Source: Pseudomonas iridis (GTDB lineage: Bacteria > Pseudomonadota > Gammaproteobacteria > Pseudomonadales > Pseudomonadaceae). Taken from it: 64,000 nucleotides of DNA. A program made the translations under genes and the position numbers. Below, piece after piece: positions 43,968 through 52,633 of the stretch (position 1 is the stretch's first letter; every line of letters starts with the position of its first letter). The stretch covers positions 1-64,000 of the forward strand of contig NZ_JACXXO010000021.1 of assembly GCF_017980685.1 (NCBI RefSeq), in the 5' to 3' direction. The notes below the pieces were generated by a model, which had not been told where the DNA came from, ran no database searches, and worked only from the letters and a program-made list of their open reading frames with translations.

Positions 43968-44755
43968 GAAACCAGATCAAGATCAACACCCCGACCGACA
44001 TCGCTCAATCGCGCGCCGCCGGCAAACTCGCCGCGCAAGTGCTGGCGATGCTGGTGCCGCACGTCAAGGCAGGCGTCACCACCGATGAACTGGATCGGTT
44101 GTGCAACGACTACATCGTCAATGTGCAAAAAGCCATTCCCGCCAATGTCGGCTATCACGGTTTCCCGAAAACCGTGTGCGCCTCGGTCAACGATGTGGTG
44201 TGCCACGGGATCCCGTCGGGCACGCCGCTCAAGGATGGCGACATCGTCAACCTCGACATCGCCGTGATCAAGGATGGCTGGTTTGGCGATACCAGCCGCA
44301 TGTATGTGGTCGGGGAGGCGACGCCTGAGGCGCAGCACCTGATCAAAACGACGTACGACGCCATGTGCGCGGGTATTCGCGTTGTAAAACCGGGCGCGAC
44401 TTTGGGCGATATCGGCCACGCGATCCAGAGCCTGGCGGAGAAAGAAGGCTTCAGTGTGGTGCGTGAGTATTGCGGCCACGGCATTGGCAAGGTTTATCAC
44501 GATGAGCCGCAGATCCTGCATTACGGCTTCCCGAATCAGGGCATGAAGCTCAAGGCCGGGATGATTTTTACCGTTGAGCCGATGCTCAATGCCGGTAAGC
44601 GTCACGTGAAAAACATGCCCGATGGCTGGACCGTGCTGACCAAGGATGGCTCGTTGTCGGCGCAGTGGGAACACATGGTGGCGGTGACGGAGACTGGGTT
44701 TGAAGTGCTGACGGCTTGGCCGGATGAGATTGAAGGGTTTGCGCCGATCAGGTGA
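43964..44755 (+). CDS. map: Type I methionine aminopeptidase
   Basis: A 263-residue MetAP that removes initiator methionine from nascent proteins. The pita-bread fold ligands are recognisable: Asp97 (NLDIAVIKDG), Asp108 (GDTSRM), His171 (GHGIGKVYH), Glu204 (FTVEPMLNAG) and Glu235 (QWEHMVAVTETG); YHGFPKTVCASVNDVVCHGIP is the substrate-binding segment. It is probably the second, non-essential map paralogue, because the housekeeping copy normally lies beside rpsB. It is coupled to the ParD-like gene. Confidence 0.92.
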   Translation: MRNQIKINTPTDIAQSRAAGKLAAQVLAMLVPHVKAGVTTDELDRLCNDYIVNVQKAIPANVGYHGFPKTVCASVNDVVCHGIPSGTPLKDGDIVNLDIAVIKDGWFGDTSRMYVVGEATPEAQHLIKTTYDAMCAGIRVVKPGATLGDIGHAIQSLAEKEGFSVVREYCGHGIGKVYHDEPQILHYGFPNQGMKLKAGMIFTVEPMLNAGKRHVKNMPDGWTVLTKDGSLSAQWEHMVAVTETGFEVLTAWPDEIEGFAPIR

Positions 44756-44773
44756 TACCCCGTCGCCTGCTTG

Positions 44774-44950
44774 CCCTCACCCTAACCCTCTCCCGGAGGG
44801 AGAGGGGACTGACCGAGTTGCCCGGCGTCAGATATCGACCTGAAAGATTGGCGGTGAATATGGATTCACTGCAGAACTTTCAGGTCGACGTACTTCTTCA
44901 ATATCCCCGGATCTGCTCCCTCTACCTCTGGGAGAGGGCTGGGGTGAGGG
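44774..44950. repeat. Long imperfect inverted repeat element, copy 1
   Basis: A 177-bp element with termini CCCTCACCCTAACCCTCTCC and GGAGAGGGCTGGGGTGAGGG, and inner arms around GACCTGAAAGA and TTTCAGGTCGAC. A second, similar copy is at 60136-60311. It occupies the gap between convergent map and the potA-like gene. It is non-coding and MITE- or R-repeat-like; no transposase is nearby. Confidence 0.85.
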
Positions 44951-44975
44951 GGTAAATCCCGCAGACAACACGCTA

Positions 44976-46130
44976 TCAGTGAGCGCCAGCTGCCTTGTTC
45001 AGATCGCTTTCAGTCCATTCGGTATAGACGCAGGCGTCTGCAGTGGCCCAACGCACTTGCACCGGATCCCCGGCCTTGAGCGGCATACCCGCCGCCGACA
45101 ACGCCTTCACCGTCATCGATGTGCCACCCGAAGTGACCACGCTGCAAGTCTGGCTTTCACCCAGAAACAGCACTTCCACCACCTTCGCCGAGACCTCGTT
45201 CCAACCGGCCGCCAGCGGTTCGCTGCTCGCCTGCGCCACGCTCAACGCCAGCGCCTTTTCCGGGCGCACCATCAGCAACACATCCTGATCGGTGTGCAAA
45301 CCGGCCGTCAGCCGAATCGACAACGATTGCCCCTCAAAACTCGCCGCCGCATTGCCCTGCGCCTTGAGCTTGAGGAAGTTCGAGTTGCCCAGAAACGACG
45401 CAACAAACGCATTCGGCGGATTCTGGTAGAGGTCATACCCGCTGCCCAAACCGACAATCTTGCCGTGACTGAAAATCGCGATGCGCTGCGACAAACGCAT
45501 CGCCTCTTCCTGATCGTGGGTCACGTAGACGATGGTGATGCCCAGACGCCGATGCAACTGGCGCAGTTCATCCTGCAAGTCTTCACGCAGTTTTTTGTCC
45601 AGCGCACCCAGCGGTTCGTCCATCAGCAGAATGCGTGGCTCGTAAACCAGTGCGCGAGCAATCGCGACCCTTTGCTGCTGGCCACCGGACAGTTGCGAAG
45701 GACGGCGATGGGCGAACTCTTCGAGCTGCACCAGTTTCAACATCGCATCGACACGCCGTTCGCGTTCGGCAGTCGCGAGTTTGCGGATCGCCAACGGGAA
45801 CGCAATGTTGTCGCGCACCGACAGATGCGGGAACAGCGAATAACGCTGGAACACCATGCCGATGTCGCGCTTGTGCGGCGGCACGTTGACCAGCGACTGA
45901 CCGTTGACGAGGATCTCGCCGCTGCTCGGCGTTTCGAAGCCCGCGAGCATCGACAGCGTGGTGCTCTTGCCAGAGCCGCTGGAGCCGAGGAAGGTGAGGA
46001 ATTCGCCTTCCTTGATGTCCAGCGAGATGTTGTCCACGGCAGCAAAGTCGCCGTAGTGCTTGTTCAGGTTGCGCAGGCTGACCAGGGGTTTGTCGTTCTG
46101 CTGGGATGCGTCTTTGATCACGGCACTCAT
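44976..46130 (-). CDS. Pot-type ABC transporter ATPase
   Basis: A 384-residue ATPase of the PotA/CUT1-like class. Walker A GSSGSGKST at 49-57, signature LSGGQQQRVAIARALV near 148, Walker B RILLMDEPLGALD near 170, then a C-terminal TOBE regulatory domain from about 290. The start at 46130 follows AGGAG. It is the last gene of a four-gene operon (binding protein, two permeases, ATPase). The import substrate is unknown; polyamines or related amines are typical for the class. Confidence 0.88.
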   Translation of the reverse strand: MSAVIKDASQQNDKPLVSLRNLNKHYGDFAAVDNISLDIKEGEFLTFLGSSGSGKSTTLSMLAGFETPSSGEILVNGQSLVNVPPHKRDIGMVFQRYSLFPHLSVRDNIAFPLAIRKLATAERERRVDAMLKLVQLEEFAHRRPSQLSGGQQQRVAIARALVYEPRILLMDEPLGALDKKLREDLQDELRQLHRRLGITIVYVTHDQEEAMRLSQRIAIFSHGKIVGLGSGYDLYQNPPNAFVASFLGNSNFLKLKAQGNAAASFEGQSLSIRLTAGLHTDQDVLLMVRPEKALALSVAQASSEPLAAGWNEVSAKVVEVLFLGESQTCSVVTSGGTSMTVKALSAAGMPLKAGDPVQVRWATADACVYTEWTESDLNKAAGAH

Positions 46131-46147
46131 GTCGTACTCCTGGGCGC

Positions 46148-46957
46148 TCAGGCGCTGATTTGATTGCGCCGGCGCAGGGCGGCGGCGATCACCATGACCA
46201 ATACCGACAGGCCGATCAGCAGCGTCGAAGCGACGGCGATCACCGGTGTCAGGTCTTGACGCAGGGTGGTCCACATTTTTACGGGAAGGGTTTGCAGCGT
46301 CGGGCTGGCCATCATCACGCTGAGCACCACTTCGTCCCACGAAACCAGGAAGGCGAAGAGGGCGCCGGCTACCATGCCCGGACGAATCGCCGGGAACGTC
46401 ACCTTGAACACCGCTTGCAGGCGCGAGGCCCCGCAGATCACCGCTGCGTCTTCAATCGATTGATCGAACAGCTTCAACGAGTTGATGATCGAGATGATGG
46501 TGAACGGCAGCGCGACGATCACATGGCTGACGACGAAGGCGAACATCGTCCCGGTGTACCCGAGCTTGAGAAACAGCGCATACACCGCCACGGCGATAAT
46601 CACCAACGGTACGATCATCGGCAGGGTGAACAGACCATAGAGCATCTCGCGGCCGGGGAAGCGCCCGCGCACCAAGGCAAACGCCGTCGGCAAACCGAGG
46701 GCCACGGCGCAGATCGTCGTCAGTACCGCGACCTTGAGGCTGGCCGCTGCGGCGTTCATCCAGTCGGGGTTGGAAAAGAACTGGCCGTACCATTTCAGCG
46801 TCCAGCCCGGTGGCGGGAACACCAGCCACTGCGATGAACCGAACGACAGCAGCACGATAAAGACGATCGGCAACAGCAGAAACAATCCGATCAGCCCGGT
46901 GGTGGCGTAGAGGCCGAAACGCATGCGCCGGCTCATTGCGTTGGGAGTCAGGAGCAT
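46148..46957 (-). CDS. Pot-type ABC transporter permease (PotC-like)
   Basis: A 269-residue permease with six hydrophobic segments and the EAA loop EDAAVICGASRLQAVFKVTFPAIRPG near 168-193. The FPPPGWTLKWY segment before helix 2 is typical of PotC. It lies between the ATPase and PotB-like genes on the same strand, spacing 6-17 bases. Confidence 0.87.
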   Translation of the reverse strand: MLLTPNAMSRRMRFGLYATTGLIGLFLLLPIVFIVLLSFGSSQWLVFPPPGWTLKWYGQFFSNPDWMNAAAASLKVAVLTTICAVALGLPTAFALVRGRFPGREMLYGLFTLPMIVPLVIIAVAVYALFLKLGYTGTMFAFVVSHVIVALPFTIISIINSLKLFDQSIEDAAVICGASRLQAVFKVTFPAIRPGMVAGALFAFLVSWDEVVLSVMMASPTLQTLPVKMWTTLRQDLTPVIAVASTLLIGLSVLVMVIAAALRRRNQISA

Positions 46958-46963
46958 GTCGGC

Positions 46964-47911
46964 TTACCTCGCGTTACTGGCGCCAACCGGGGATTCCGGC
47001 TGAAGCTTCAGGTAGAAGTAGAACAGCACCAGCGTGATCGCGATCAGCAACGCGGCGCCGGCACTGGCCAGGCCCCAATTGAGGAACGATTGCACCTGCT
47101 GAATGATGAACTCCGGCAGCATCATGTTCTGCGCCCCGCCGAGCAGCGCCGGGGTGACGTAGTAACCGAGCGACATCACGAACACCATCAAGCCGCCGGA
47201 CGCCAGACCTGGCCGGCACAGCGGCAGGAACACCCGGAAGAAGTTGGTCCAGGGACTGGCGCCGCAGATCGAGCCGGCCTGCAGGATCATCGGATCGATG
47301 GCCTGCATGGTCGCCTGCAACGGCAGCACGATGAACGGGATCATGATGTAGCTCATGCCGATCACTACGCCGGTGAGGTTGTGCACCATTTCCAGCGGCT
47401 GATCGATGATGCCCATCGCCATCAAGGCTTTGTTGATCACCCCCGAAGCTTGCAGCAGCACCAGCCATGAGTAGGTGCGAGCGAGGAGGCTGGTCCACAT
47501 CGAGAGCAGCACGATGTTGAGAATCCAGCGCCCCCAGCCGCGGGGCACCAACGTGATCGCCCAGGCCAGCGGAAAGCCCAGCAGCAAACTGAACACCGTT
47601 ACCAGCCCGGCCACCGAAAAGGTGTTGAGCAGCACGCGGGCGTACGCCGAGTTGGCGAACAGTTGTTCATAGTTGCCAAGGCCAGGCACAGGTTCCAGAA
47701 CGCCGCGCAACAGCAGGCCAATCAGCGGTGCAAGAAAGAACAGGCCGAGGAACAGCAGCGCCGGGAGGAGGTTGCCGGCACCGCGCCAGCGTTGTTTGAG
47801 GGACTCGGCTTGCGGCATCGCAATCGCCTTTTTGCCTTCGGCCGAGCCGGCAGCGCGTGCGGCGCTCCCGGTGGCAGTGGAGGGACGGGACGCAGTGGCC
47901 GCCATTTTCAT
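46964..47911 (-). CDS. Pot-type ABC transporter permease (PotB-like)
   Basis: About 315 residues: a long Ala/Ser-rich cytoplasmic N-terminus (about 40 residues), then six hydrophobic segments and an EAA loop (LQAGSICGASPWTNFFRVFLPLCRPG). The start at 47911 overlaps the stop of the binding-protein gene by four bases (ATGA); an internal ATG at 47818 would remove most of the tail and cannot be excluded. Confidence 0.85.
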   Translation of the reverse strand: MKMAATASRPSTATGSAARAAGSAEGKKAIAMPQAESLKQRWRGAGNLLPALLFLGLFFLAPLIGLLLRGVLEPVPGLGNYEQLFANSAYARVLLNTFSVAGLVTVFSLLLGFPLAWAITLVPRGWGRWILNIVLLSMWTSLLARTYSWLVLLQASGVINKALMAMGIIDQPLEMVHNLTGVVIGMSYIMIPFIVLPLQATMQAIDPMILQAGSICGASPWTNFFRVFLPLCRPGLASGGLMVFVMSLGYYVTPALLGGAQNMMLPEFIIQQVQSFLNWGLASAGAALLIAITLVLFYFYLKLQPESPVGASNAR

Positions 47912-48933
47912 TTGACCAGCCATTCGTTCCACCGTGTCGCGATGGCCGGACCGTTCTTGGCCCAGTACGCGAAATCAAGAGTGATCTGATCCTTAGCGTA
48001 GGCAGTCGGCAGGTTGGGGGCCAGCGTCGAATCCAGACGCTCCACACTGTCGAGGTTGACCGGGGCGTAGGCAGTCAGGTTGGAGAAGTCGGCCTGGCCC
48101 TTGGCGCTGCTGGCGTTGGCCAGAAACTTCATCGCCGCGTCCTTGTTTTTCGAGCCTTTGGGAATGACCAGAATGTCGGCCATGACCAGGTTCTGTTTCC
48201 AGCTCACGCCAACCGGGGCGCCGTCCTCTTGCAGAGCATGAACGCGGCCGTTCCAGAACTGGCCCATGCTCGCTTCACCGGACGCCAGCAGTTGCTGCGA
48301 CTGCGCGCCGCCGCCCCACCAGACGATGTTTTTCTTGATGGTGTCGAGTTTCTTGAAGGCGCGATCCAGATCCAGCGGATAGAGCTTGTCGGCAGCTACG
48401 CCATCGGCCAGCAGCGCCAGTTCGAGTACGCCGGGGCTTGGCCATTTGTACAGTGCGCGTTTGCCGGGGTAGGTCTTGGTGTCGAACAGGGCGCTCCAGT
48501 CCTGCGGCTTGTTGGCGCCGAGTTTGCTCTCGTTGTAGCCGAGAACGAAGGAGAAGAAGAACGAGCCCACGCCGTGATCGCTGACGAAACGCGGGTCGAT
48601 TTTGTCGCGCTGGATGACGTTGAAATCGAGGGGTTCGAGCAGGCCTTCAGCTGCGGCGCGCAGGGCGAAATCGGCTTCAACATCGACCACGTCCCATTGC
48701 ACGTTGCCGCTTTCAACCATGGCTTTGAGTTTGCCGTAGTCGGTCGGGCCATCCTGTACGACGGTGATGCCGCTGGCCTTGCTGAACGGATCAGCCCAGG
48801 CCTGTTTCTGCGCATCCTGGGTGCTTCCGCCCCAACTGACAAAATTCACGCTCTCGGCGGCCATCGCGGCCTGGCCGGTAACGCTGAGCAGTCCCGCAAA
48901 AAAGATCGCGGTTGCAGCTTTGTTCAACACCAT
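47908..48933 (-). CDS. Pot-type ABC transporter substrate-binding protein
   Basis: A 341-residue periplasmic binding protein with a Sec signal peptide (cleavage after AMA near 23) and a mature start ESVNFVSWGGSTQD of the PotD-like family. It differs from the PotF/SpuD-like orphan at 24226: the polyamine-stacking NWADY is replaced by VSWGG, so the ligand probably differs. It is the first gene of the transporter operon. A TGGTATTCCA site, one base off the shared operator, is 110 bp upstream. Confidence 0.87.
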   Translation of the reverse strand: MVLNKAATAIFFAGLLSVTGQAAMAAESVNFVSWGGSTQDAQKQAWADPFSKASGITVVQDGPTDYGKLKAMVESGNVQWDVVDVEADFALRAAAEGLLEPLDFNVIQRDKIDPRFVSDHGVGSFFFSFVLGYNESKLGANKPQDWSALFDTKTYPGKRALYKWPSPGVLELALLADGVAADKLYPLDLDRAFKKLDTIKKNIVWWGGGAQSQQLLASGEASMGQFWNGRVHALQEDGAPVGVSWKQNLVMADILVIPKGSKNKDAAMKFLANASSAKGQADFSNLTAYAPVNLDSVERLDSTLAPNLPTAYAKDQITLDFAYWAKNGPAIATRWNEWLVK

Positions 48934-49042
48934 TTTCACGCCCTCATTGTTGTGTTTTTGAGCGGGCTTGCGTTGTTGCCCGCCTGTCGGGAGCAGTAGA
49001 TGGACGTTCGTGGAAGTGTCCGGTCTATGGAATATCATATTA

Positions 49043-49052
49043 TGGTATTCCA
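49043..49052. promoter_or_regulatory. Near-perfect operator TGGTATTCCA upstream of the ABC operon
   Basis: One mismatch from TGGTATACCA. Read on the minus strand (TGGAATACCATAATAT) it keeps the extended ATACCATAATA found at 50379 and 56220, which strengthens the link. It lies 110 bp upstream of the binding-protein start. Confidence 0.55.
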
Positions 49053-49123
49053 AGTTTTGTGCAAGCACTTTGCCTGACCGGTTATCTGGCGAATCTGCTT
49101 TTTGTGGCTTGAAATGCGAAACA

Positions 49124-49213
49124 CTGTGGGAGCGAGCCTGCTCGCGAAAGCGGTGGAACAGCCAACATCTCCAGCGACTGAACCCCTGCTTTCGCGAGCA
49201 GGCTCGCTCCCAC
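49124..49213. repeat. REP doublet
   Basis: CTGTGGGAGCGAGCCTGCTC and its inverse, each extended by GCGAAAGC, about 50 bp apart. It lies between the ABC operon promoter and the end of ribBA. Confidence 0.9.
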
Positions 49214-49236
49214 ACTGGATTTGCGGAGGTCTCGGG

Positions 49237-50346
49237 TTATTCGCTGAAGGGGATGCTCTCGACCACCTCCAGGTCATATCCGGTCAGGCCGGCATACTTC
49301 AACGGCGGCCCCAGATGCCGCAGCTTGCCAACCCCAAGGTTCTGCAAAATCTGCGCTCCGGTTCCCACTTCAGAATAGATCCGCGATTGCGAGCGGCTGA
49401 ACTGCCGTGGCGGTTGAATCAGTTGCGGAACCCGCTCCAGCAGCGCCTGCGAAGACTCATGATTGGCGAGCACCACCACAACACCATGCCCCTCTGCCGC
49501 AACCCGTTGCAGCGCCGCCCACAGCGTCCAGTTGCTTGGCCCGCTGTAGTCGGCGCCGACCAGATCGCGCAGCGGATCGATCACATGCACGCGCACCAGC
49601 GTCGGTTCTTCCCGGCGCAAATCCCCCATGACCATCGCCATGTGCACGCCGCCCTCGATGCGGTCCTCAAACGTGATCAGGCGGAACGTGCCATGCACTG
49701 TCGGCAAATCGCGTTCGCCAATACGTTCGATGGTGTGCTCGGTGCTCAAACGATGGTGGATCAGGTCGGCAATGGTGCCGATCTTGATTCCGTGCTGGCG
49801 CGCAAACACTTCCAGATCCGGGCGACGTGCCATGGTGCCGTCGTCGTTCATCACTTCGACAATGACCGAGGCCGGCGTAAAACCGGCCAGTCTGGCCAGA
49901 TCGCACCCCGCCTCTGTATGGCCTGCACGGGTCAGCACGCCACCTTCCTTGGCGCGCAGTGGAAAGATGTGGCCGGGCTGCACCAGGTCTTCGGCGCGGG
50001 CGTCCTTGGCCACGGCAGCGGCAACCGTGCAGGCGCGGTCGGCGGCGGAAATACCGGTGGTCACGCCAACCGCCGCTTCAATCGACACGGTAAACGCGGT
50101 GCTGAACACGCTGCCATTGCTCGGCACCATTTGTTCAAGCCCTAGCCGCTGGCAATGTTCGTCGGTCAACGTCAGGCAGATCAGGCCGCGTGCTTCACGG
50201 GCCATGAAGCTGATCGCCTCGGGCGTGCAACAGTCGGCGGCCAGCAACAGGTCGCCTTCGTTTTCCCGATCTTCGTCATCGACCAGCAGGACCATTTTGC
50301 CGAGGCGATAATCTGCGATGATTTCTTCGATGCTGTTGAAGGCCAT
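49237..50346 (-). CDS. ribBA: RibBA-type protein: DHBP synthase with degenerate GCH II domain
   Basis: 369 residues. The N-terminal half (to about 200) is 3,4-dihydroxy-2-butanone-4-phosphate synthase with intact DDEDRENEGDL (23-33) and GHTEAGCDLARLAG. The C-terminal half aligns in plan with GTP cyclohydrolase II but lacks the zinc-binding cysteines of the HSECLTGD...RCDCG region, so it is probably not a cyclohydrolase. The gene supplies a riboflavin precursor. Only 70 bp separate it from the divergent DUF1330 gene, with TGGTATACCA between and no room for an FMN riboswitch, so it looks like a pathway-dedicated paralogue. Confidence 0.87.
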   Translation of the reverse strand: MAFNSIEEIIADYRLGKMVLLVDDEDRENEGDLLLAADCCTPEAISFMAREARGLICLTLTDEHCQRLGLEQMVPSNGSVFSTAFTVSIEAAVGVTTGISAADRACTVAAAVAKDARAEDLVQPGHIFPLRAKEGGVLTRAGHTEAGCDLARLAGFTPASVIVEVMNDDGTMARRPDLEVFARQHGIKIGTIADLIHHRLSTEHTIERIGERDLPTVHGTFRLITFEDRIEGGVHMAMVMGDLRREEPTLVRVHVIDPLRDLVGADYSGPSNWTLWAALQRVAAEGHGVVVVLANHESSQALLERVPQLIQPPRQFSRSQSRIYSEVGTGAQILQNLGVGKLRHLGPPLKYAGLTGYDLEVVESIPFSE

Positions 50347-50378
50347 GCTGGACTCTCAGTGTTTGTTGGAAATATTAT

Positions 50379-50388
50379 TGGTATACCA
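50379..50388. promoter_or_regulatory. TGGTATACCA operator between ribBA and DUF1330 gene
   Basis: A perfect palindrome in the 69-bp divergent promoter, 33 bp from the ribBA start and 28 bp from the DUF1330 start, extended as TGGTATACCATAATAC like the site at 56220. One dimer here could control both genes. Confidence 0.7.
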
Positions 50389-50415
50389 TAATACATAATC
50401 GACAGAGAGGTCACT

Positions 50416-50712
50416 ATGAAGGCGTACTGGATTGCTCACGTAGACATTGCCGATCCCGACCACTACAGCCAATACACCCAGCGCGCGCCGAAGGCATTCG
50501 CCGAGTTTGGCGGGCGGTTTCTGGCCAGAGGTGGTCGCAGCGAGGCGATGGAAGGACGCCAGGCACCGCAACGCAGCGTGGTGATCGAGTTCGAGAGCTT
50601 TGAGAAGGCTGTGGCGTGCTACCACTCAGCGGCGTATCAGGAAGCGAAAAGTTACCGCGAAGAATGGGCGAAGGCGGAAATCATCATTGTTGAAGGCGTT
50701 GCCCCGATGTAA
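50416..50712 (+). CDS. DUF1330 family protein
   Basis: A 98-residue ferredoxin-like-fold (dimeric alpha/beta barrel) protein: MKAYWIAHVDIADPDHYSQY start, FGGRFLARGG at about 31-40 and AYQEAK..R near the end are the family pattern. Family members have no established reaction but commonly accompany catabolic genes. It is divergent from ribBA and shares its operator. Confidence 0.85.
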   Translation: MKAYWIAHVDIADPDHYSQYTQRAPKAFAEFGGRFLARGGRSEAMEGRQAPQRSVVIEFESFEKAVACYHSAAYQEAKSYREEWAKAEIIIVEGVAPM

Positions 50713-50728
50713 GCAACACCACTTCACC

Positions 50729-50820
50729 CTGTGGGAGCGAGCCTGCTCGCGAAGGCGGTCGTTCATTCAACATTTGTATCGACTGACCCGACGCCTTCGC
50801 GAGCAGGCTCGCTCCCACAC
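50729..50820. repeat. REP doublet
   Basis: CTGTGGGAGCGAGCCTGCTC and its inverse, each extended by GCGAAGGC, about 45 bp apart, between the convergent DUF1330 and Nudix genes. Confidence 0.9.
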
Positions 50821-50835
50821 GGGGATAGGTGGGGA

Positions 50836-51399
50836 TCAGCGGATAAAGTGAATCTTGCCGCTGTCATCATTGCCCACATAGATCCCGTAAACCCCGGCCT
50901 GGCGTTCCTCGATATAGCGTTCGAGGATCTGCCGGATCGCCGGGTAATAGATCTGCTCCCACGGGATGTCCTCGGGGGCGAAGAATTTATAGTCGAGGGT
51001 TTCCGGCCCGAACTGGCCGGTGATCTCCAGCGCGATAGCGCGAAAGATGATGTACACCTCGCTGATCTTCGGCACGCTGAAAATCGAGTAGGGCGAGAGG
51101 ATTTCCGCGCGAACGCCGCTTTCTTCCCAGACTTCACGCAGCGCGGCCTGCTCGGTGGTTTCGCCGCTTTCCATGAAGCCTGCGGGCAGCGTCCAGGTGC
51201 CCGGGCGCGGGGGAATTGCCCGTTGGCACAGGAGGTACTTGCCGTCCTGCTCAATGATGCAGCCGGCAATGATCTTCGGATTGACGTAGTGGATGAAGCC
51301 GCAACCGCGGCACATCAGGCGCTCGTGCGTATCGCCCGGCGGTACCTGCTGACCGAGATCAGGTCCACCGCATTTTGGGCAAAAGCTCGGGCTGAACAT
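50836..51399 (-). CDS. Nudix hydrolase with N-terminal zinc ribbon
   Basis: A 187-residue protein. An N-terminal zinc ribbon (CPKCGG near 7-12 and CRGCGF near 30-35) precedes a Nudix domain with complete box (GFMESGETTEQAALREVWEESG near 74-95). It begins two bases from the end of the GntR gene and is the last gene of the DUF1185 operon. In a flavin-dependent pathway it might convert FAD to FMN or act on a CoA or dinucleotide derivative; this is inference from context only. Confidence 0.85.
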   Translation of the reverse strand: MFSPSFCPKCGGPDLGQQVPPGDTHERLMCRGCGFIHYVNPKIIAGCIIEQDGKYLLCQRAIPPRPGTWTLPAGFMESGETTEQAALREVWEESGVRAEILSPYSIFSVPKISEVYIIFRAIALEITGQFGPETLDYKFFAPEDIPWEQIYYPAIRQILERYIEERQAGVYGIYVGNDDSGKIHFIR

Positions 51400-51400
51400 G

Positions 51401-52165
51401 TCAGTGACCTATACGAGGTTCTTTGAGCGGGATGGGCAGGGTGATCGGTGGCGTGCCTTTGACAGCGATGCCGGTTTCTTCCTGCTTGCGCTTGAGGTAG
51501 TCCAGAGCAACGGCAGCGGCAGCGCGAACGTGGTCCACGCAAGCCTGATGCGCCAGCAGCGGATCGCCGCTCTTGATCGCCTCGACCATTTTTTCCATTT
51601 CCTGGTTACTCGCGCCGCGACGGTTTTCCTGAGACACCGAGGTCGCGCGCAGGTAGCTGATGCGTGCCTGCAACTGACGCAATTGCGTGGCCGCGACGTG
51701 GTTGCCCGAACCTTCCAGCAGCACATCGTAGAAACCTTGTACCGAGTCGATCACTTGCTGCAATTCGCCGTCCTTGAGCGCCTTGCGGTTCTCATCGAGG
51801 GCTTTCTCCAGGGCTTTGATGTCCTTGGCTTTGGCGCGCAGGGTGAACAGCTGCACGATCAGGCCTTCCAGCACGCAACGCAGTTCGTAGATATCGACAG
51901 CGTCGGCGAGGGTGATGATGGCGACGCGCGGCCCCTTGGCATCGGCGAACTCCACCAGGCCTTCGGATTCGAGGTGACGCAAGGCTTCGCGCACCGACGT
52001 GCGGCTGACGCCCAGACGATCGCACAGATCGCGTTCGACCAGGCGGTCGCCCGGCAGAAGCTGGAAGTTCATGATGGCGCTTCGCAGTTTATCCAGCACG
52101 ATTTCGCGCAGGGTAACGGGGTTGCGATTGACCTTGAAGCTGTCGTCGAGTGGCAGGCGTTTCAT
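51401..52165 (-). CDS. GntR family regulator, FCD/VanR type
   Basis: 254 residues. Winged HTH at about 18-85 (LREIVLDKLRSAI, RDLCDRLGVSRTSVREALRHLESEGLV) and an FCD effector domain (about 95-225) whose Asp and His residues usually bind a metal and a carboxylate ligand. It is inside the DUF1185 operon, so it would be autoregulated. Its subfamily recognises GT-AC palindromes, and four perfect TGGTATACCA sites lie at promoters in this window, making it the prime candidate for the regulon repressor. Confidence 0.88.
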   Translation of the reverse strand: MKRLPLDDSFKVNRNPVTLREIVLDKLRSAIMNFQLLPGDRLVERDLCDRLGVSRTSVREALRHLESEGLVEFADAKGPRVAIITLADAVDIYELRCVLEGLIVQLFTLRAKAKDIKALEKALDENRKALKDGELQQVIDSVQGFYDVLLEGSGNHVAATQLRQLQARISYLRATSVSQENRRGASNQEMEKMVEAIKSGDPLLAHQACVDHVRAAAAVALDYLKRKQEETGIAVKGTPPITLPIPLKEPRIGH

Positions 52166-52223
52166 GGGGTCCGCTCTTTACTATGGCTGTCCATGCCAGA
52201 CGGGCATCAAAACAGCCGAGGGG

Positions 52224-52613
52224 TTAACTGGAGGCCTCGGCGTCGGCGTCGGCAAAGGCTTCGCGGGCCAGCCGGAAACTGTCCACGGCCGCCGGGACGC
52301 CGCAATAAATGCCGACTTGAAGCAGAATTTCGCGTATTTGCTCACGACTCAGGCCGTTACGCAAGGCGCCACGCACATGCAGCTTGAGTTCGTGCGGGCG
52401 GTTGAGCGCCGAGATCATCGCCAGGTTGATCATGCTGCGCTCCTTGAGCGACAAACCCTCGCGACCCCAGACATGGCCCCAGCAGTATTCGGTGACCATT
52501 TCCTGCAACGGGCGGGTGAAGTCATCGGCGTTCTCTATTGAGCGTTGCATATAGGCTTCGCCCAATACCTGAGTGCGGATTTTCAGGCCTTTTTCGTACT
52601 TTTCATTGTTCAT
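52224..52613 (-). CDS. Carboxymuconolactone decarboxylase family protein
   Basis: A 129-residue all-helical CMD/AhpD-like protein: EYCWGHVWGREGLSLKERSMINLAMISALN is the family core (single Cys near 45, not the CxxC of AhpD peroxidases) and HVRGALRNGLSREQIREILLQ follows. The single cysteine and length favour the PcaC-like decarboxylase or isomerase branch over alkylhydroperoxidases. It is preceded by a REP doublet and followed by the GntR gene. Confidence 0.85.
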   Translation of the reverse strand: MNNEKYEKGLKIRTQVLGEAYMQRSIENADDFTRPLQEMVTEYCWGHVWGREGLSLKERSMINLAMISALNRPHELKLHVRGALRNGLSREQIREILLQVGIYCGVPAAVDSFRLAREAFADADAEASS

Positions 52614-52633
52614 GATGTTCGCCTCAACTCGAT

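Noticed and set aside
45000..48933. Assigning the Pot-type transporter to putrescine or spermidine
   Set aside because: The binding protein lacks the NWADY-type stacking motif seen in the true PotF/SpuD-like protein at 24226, and the operator ties it to the flavin-enzyme regulon; the substrate is left open.
50347..50415. FMN riboswitch before ribBA
   Set aside because: The gap is only 69 bp, too short for an FMN riboswitch, and contains the palindromic operator instead.
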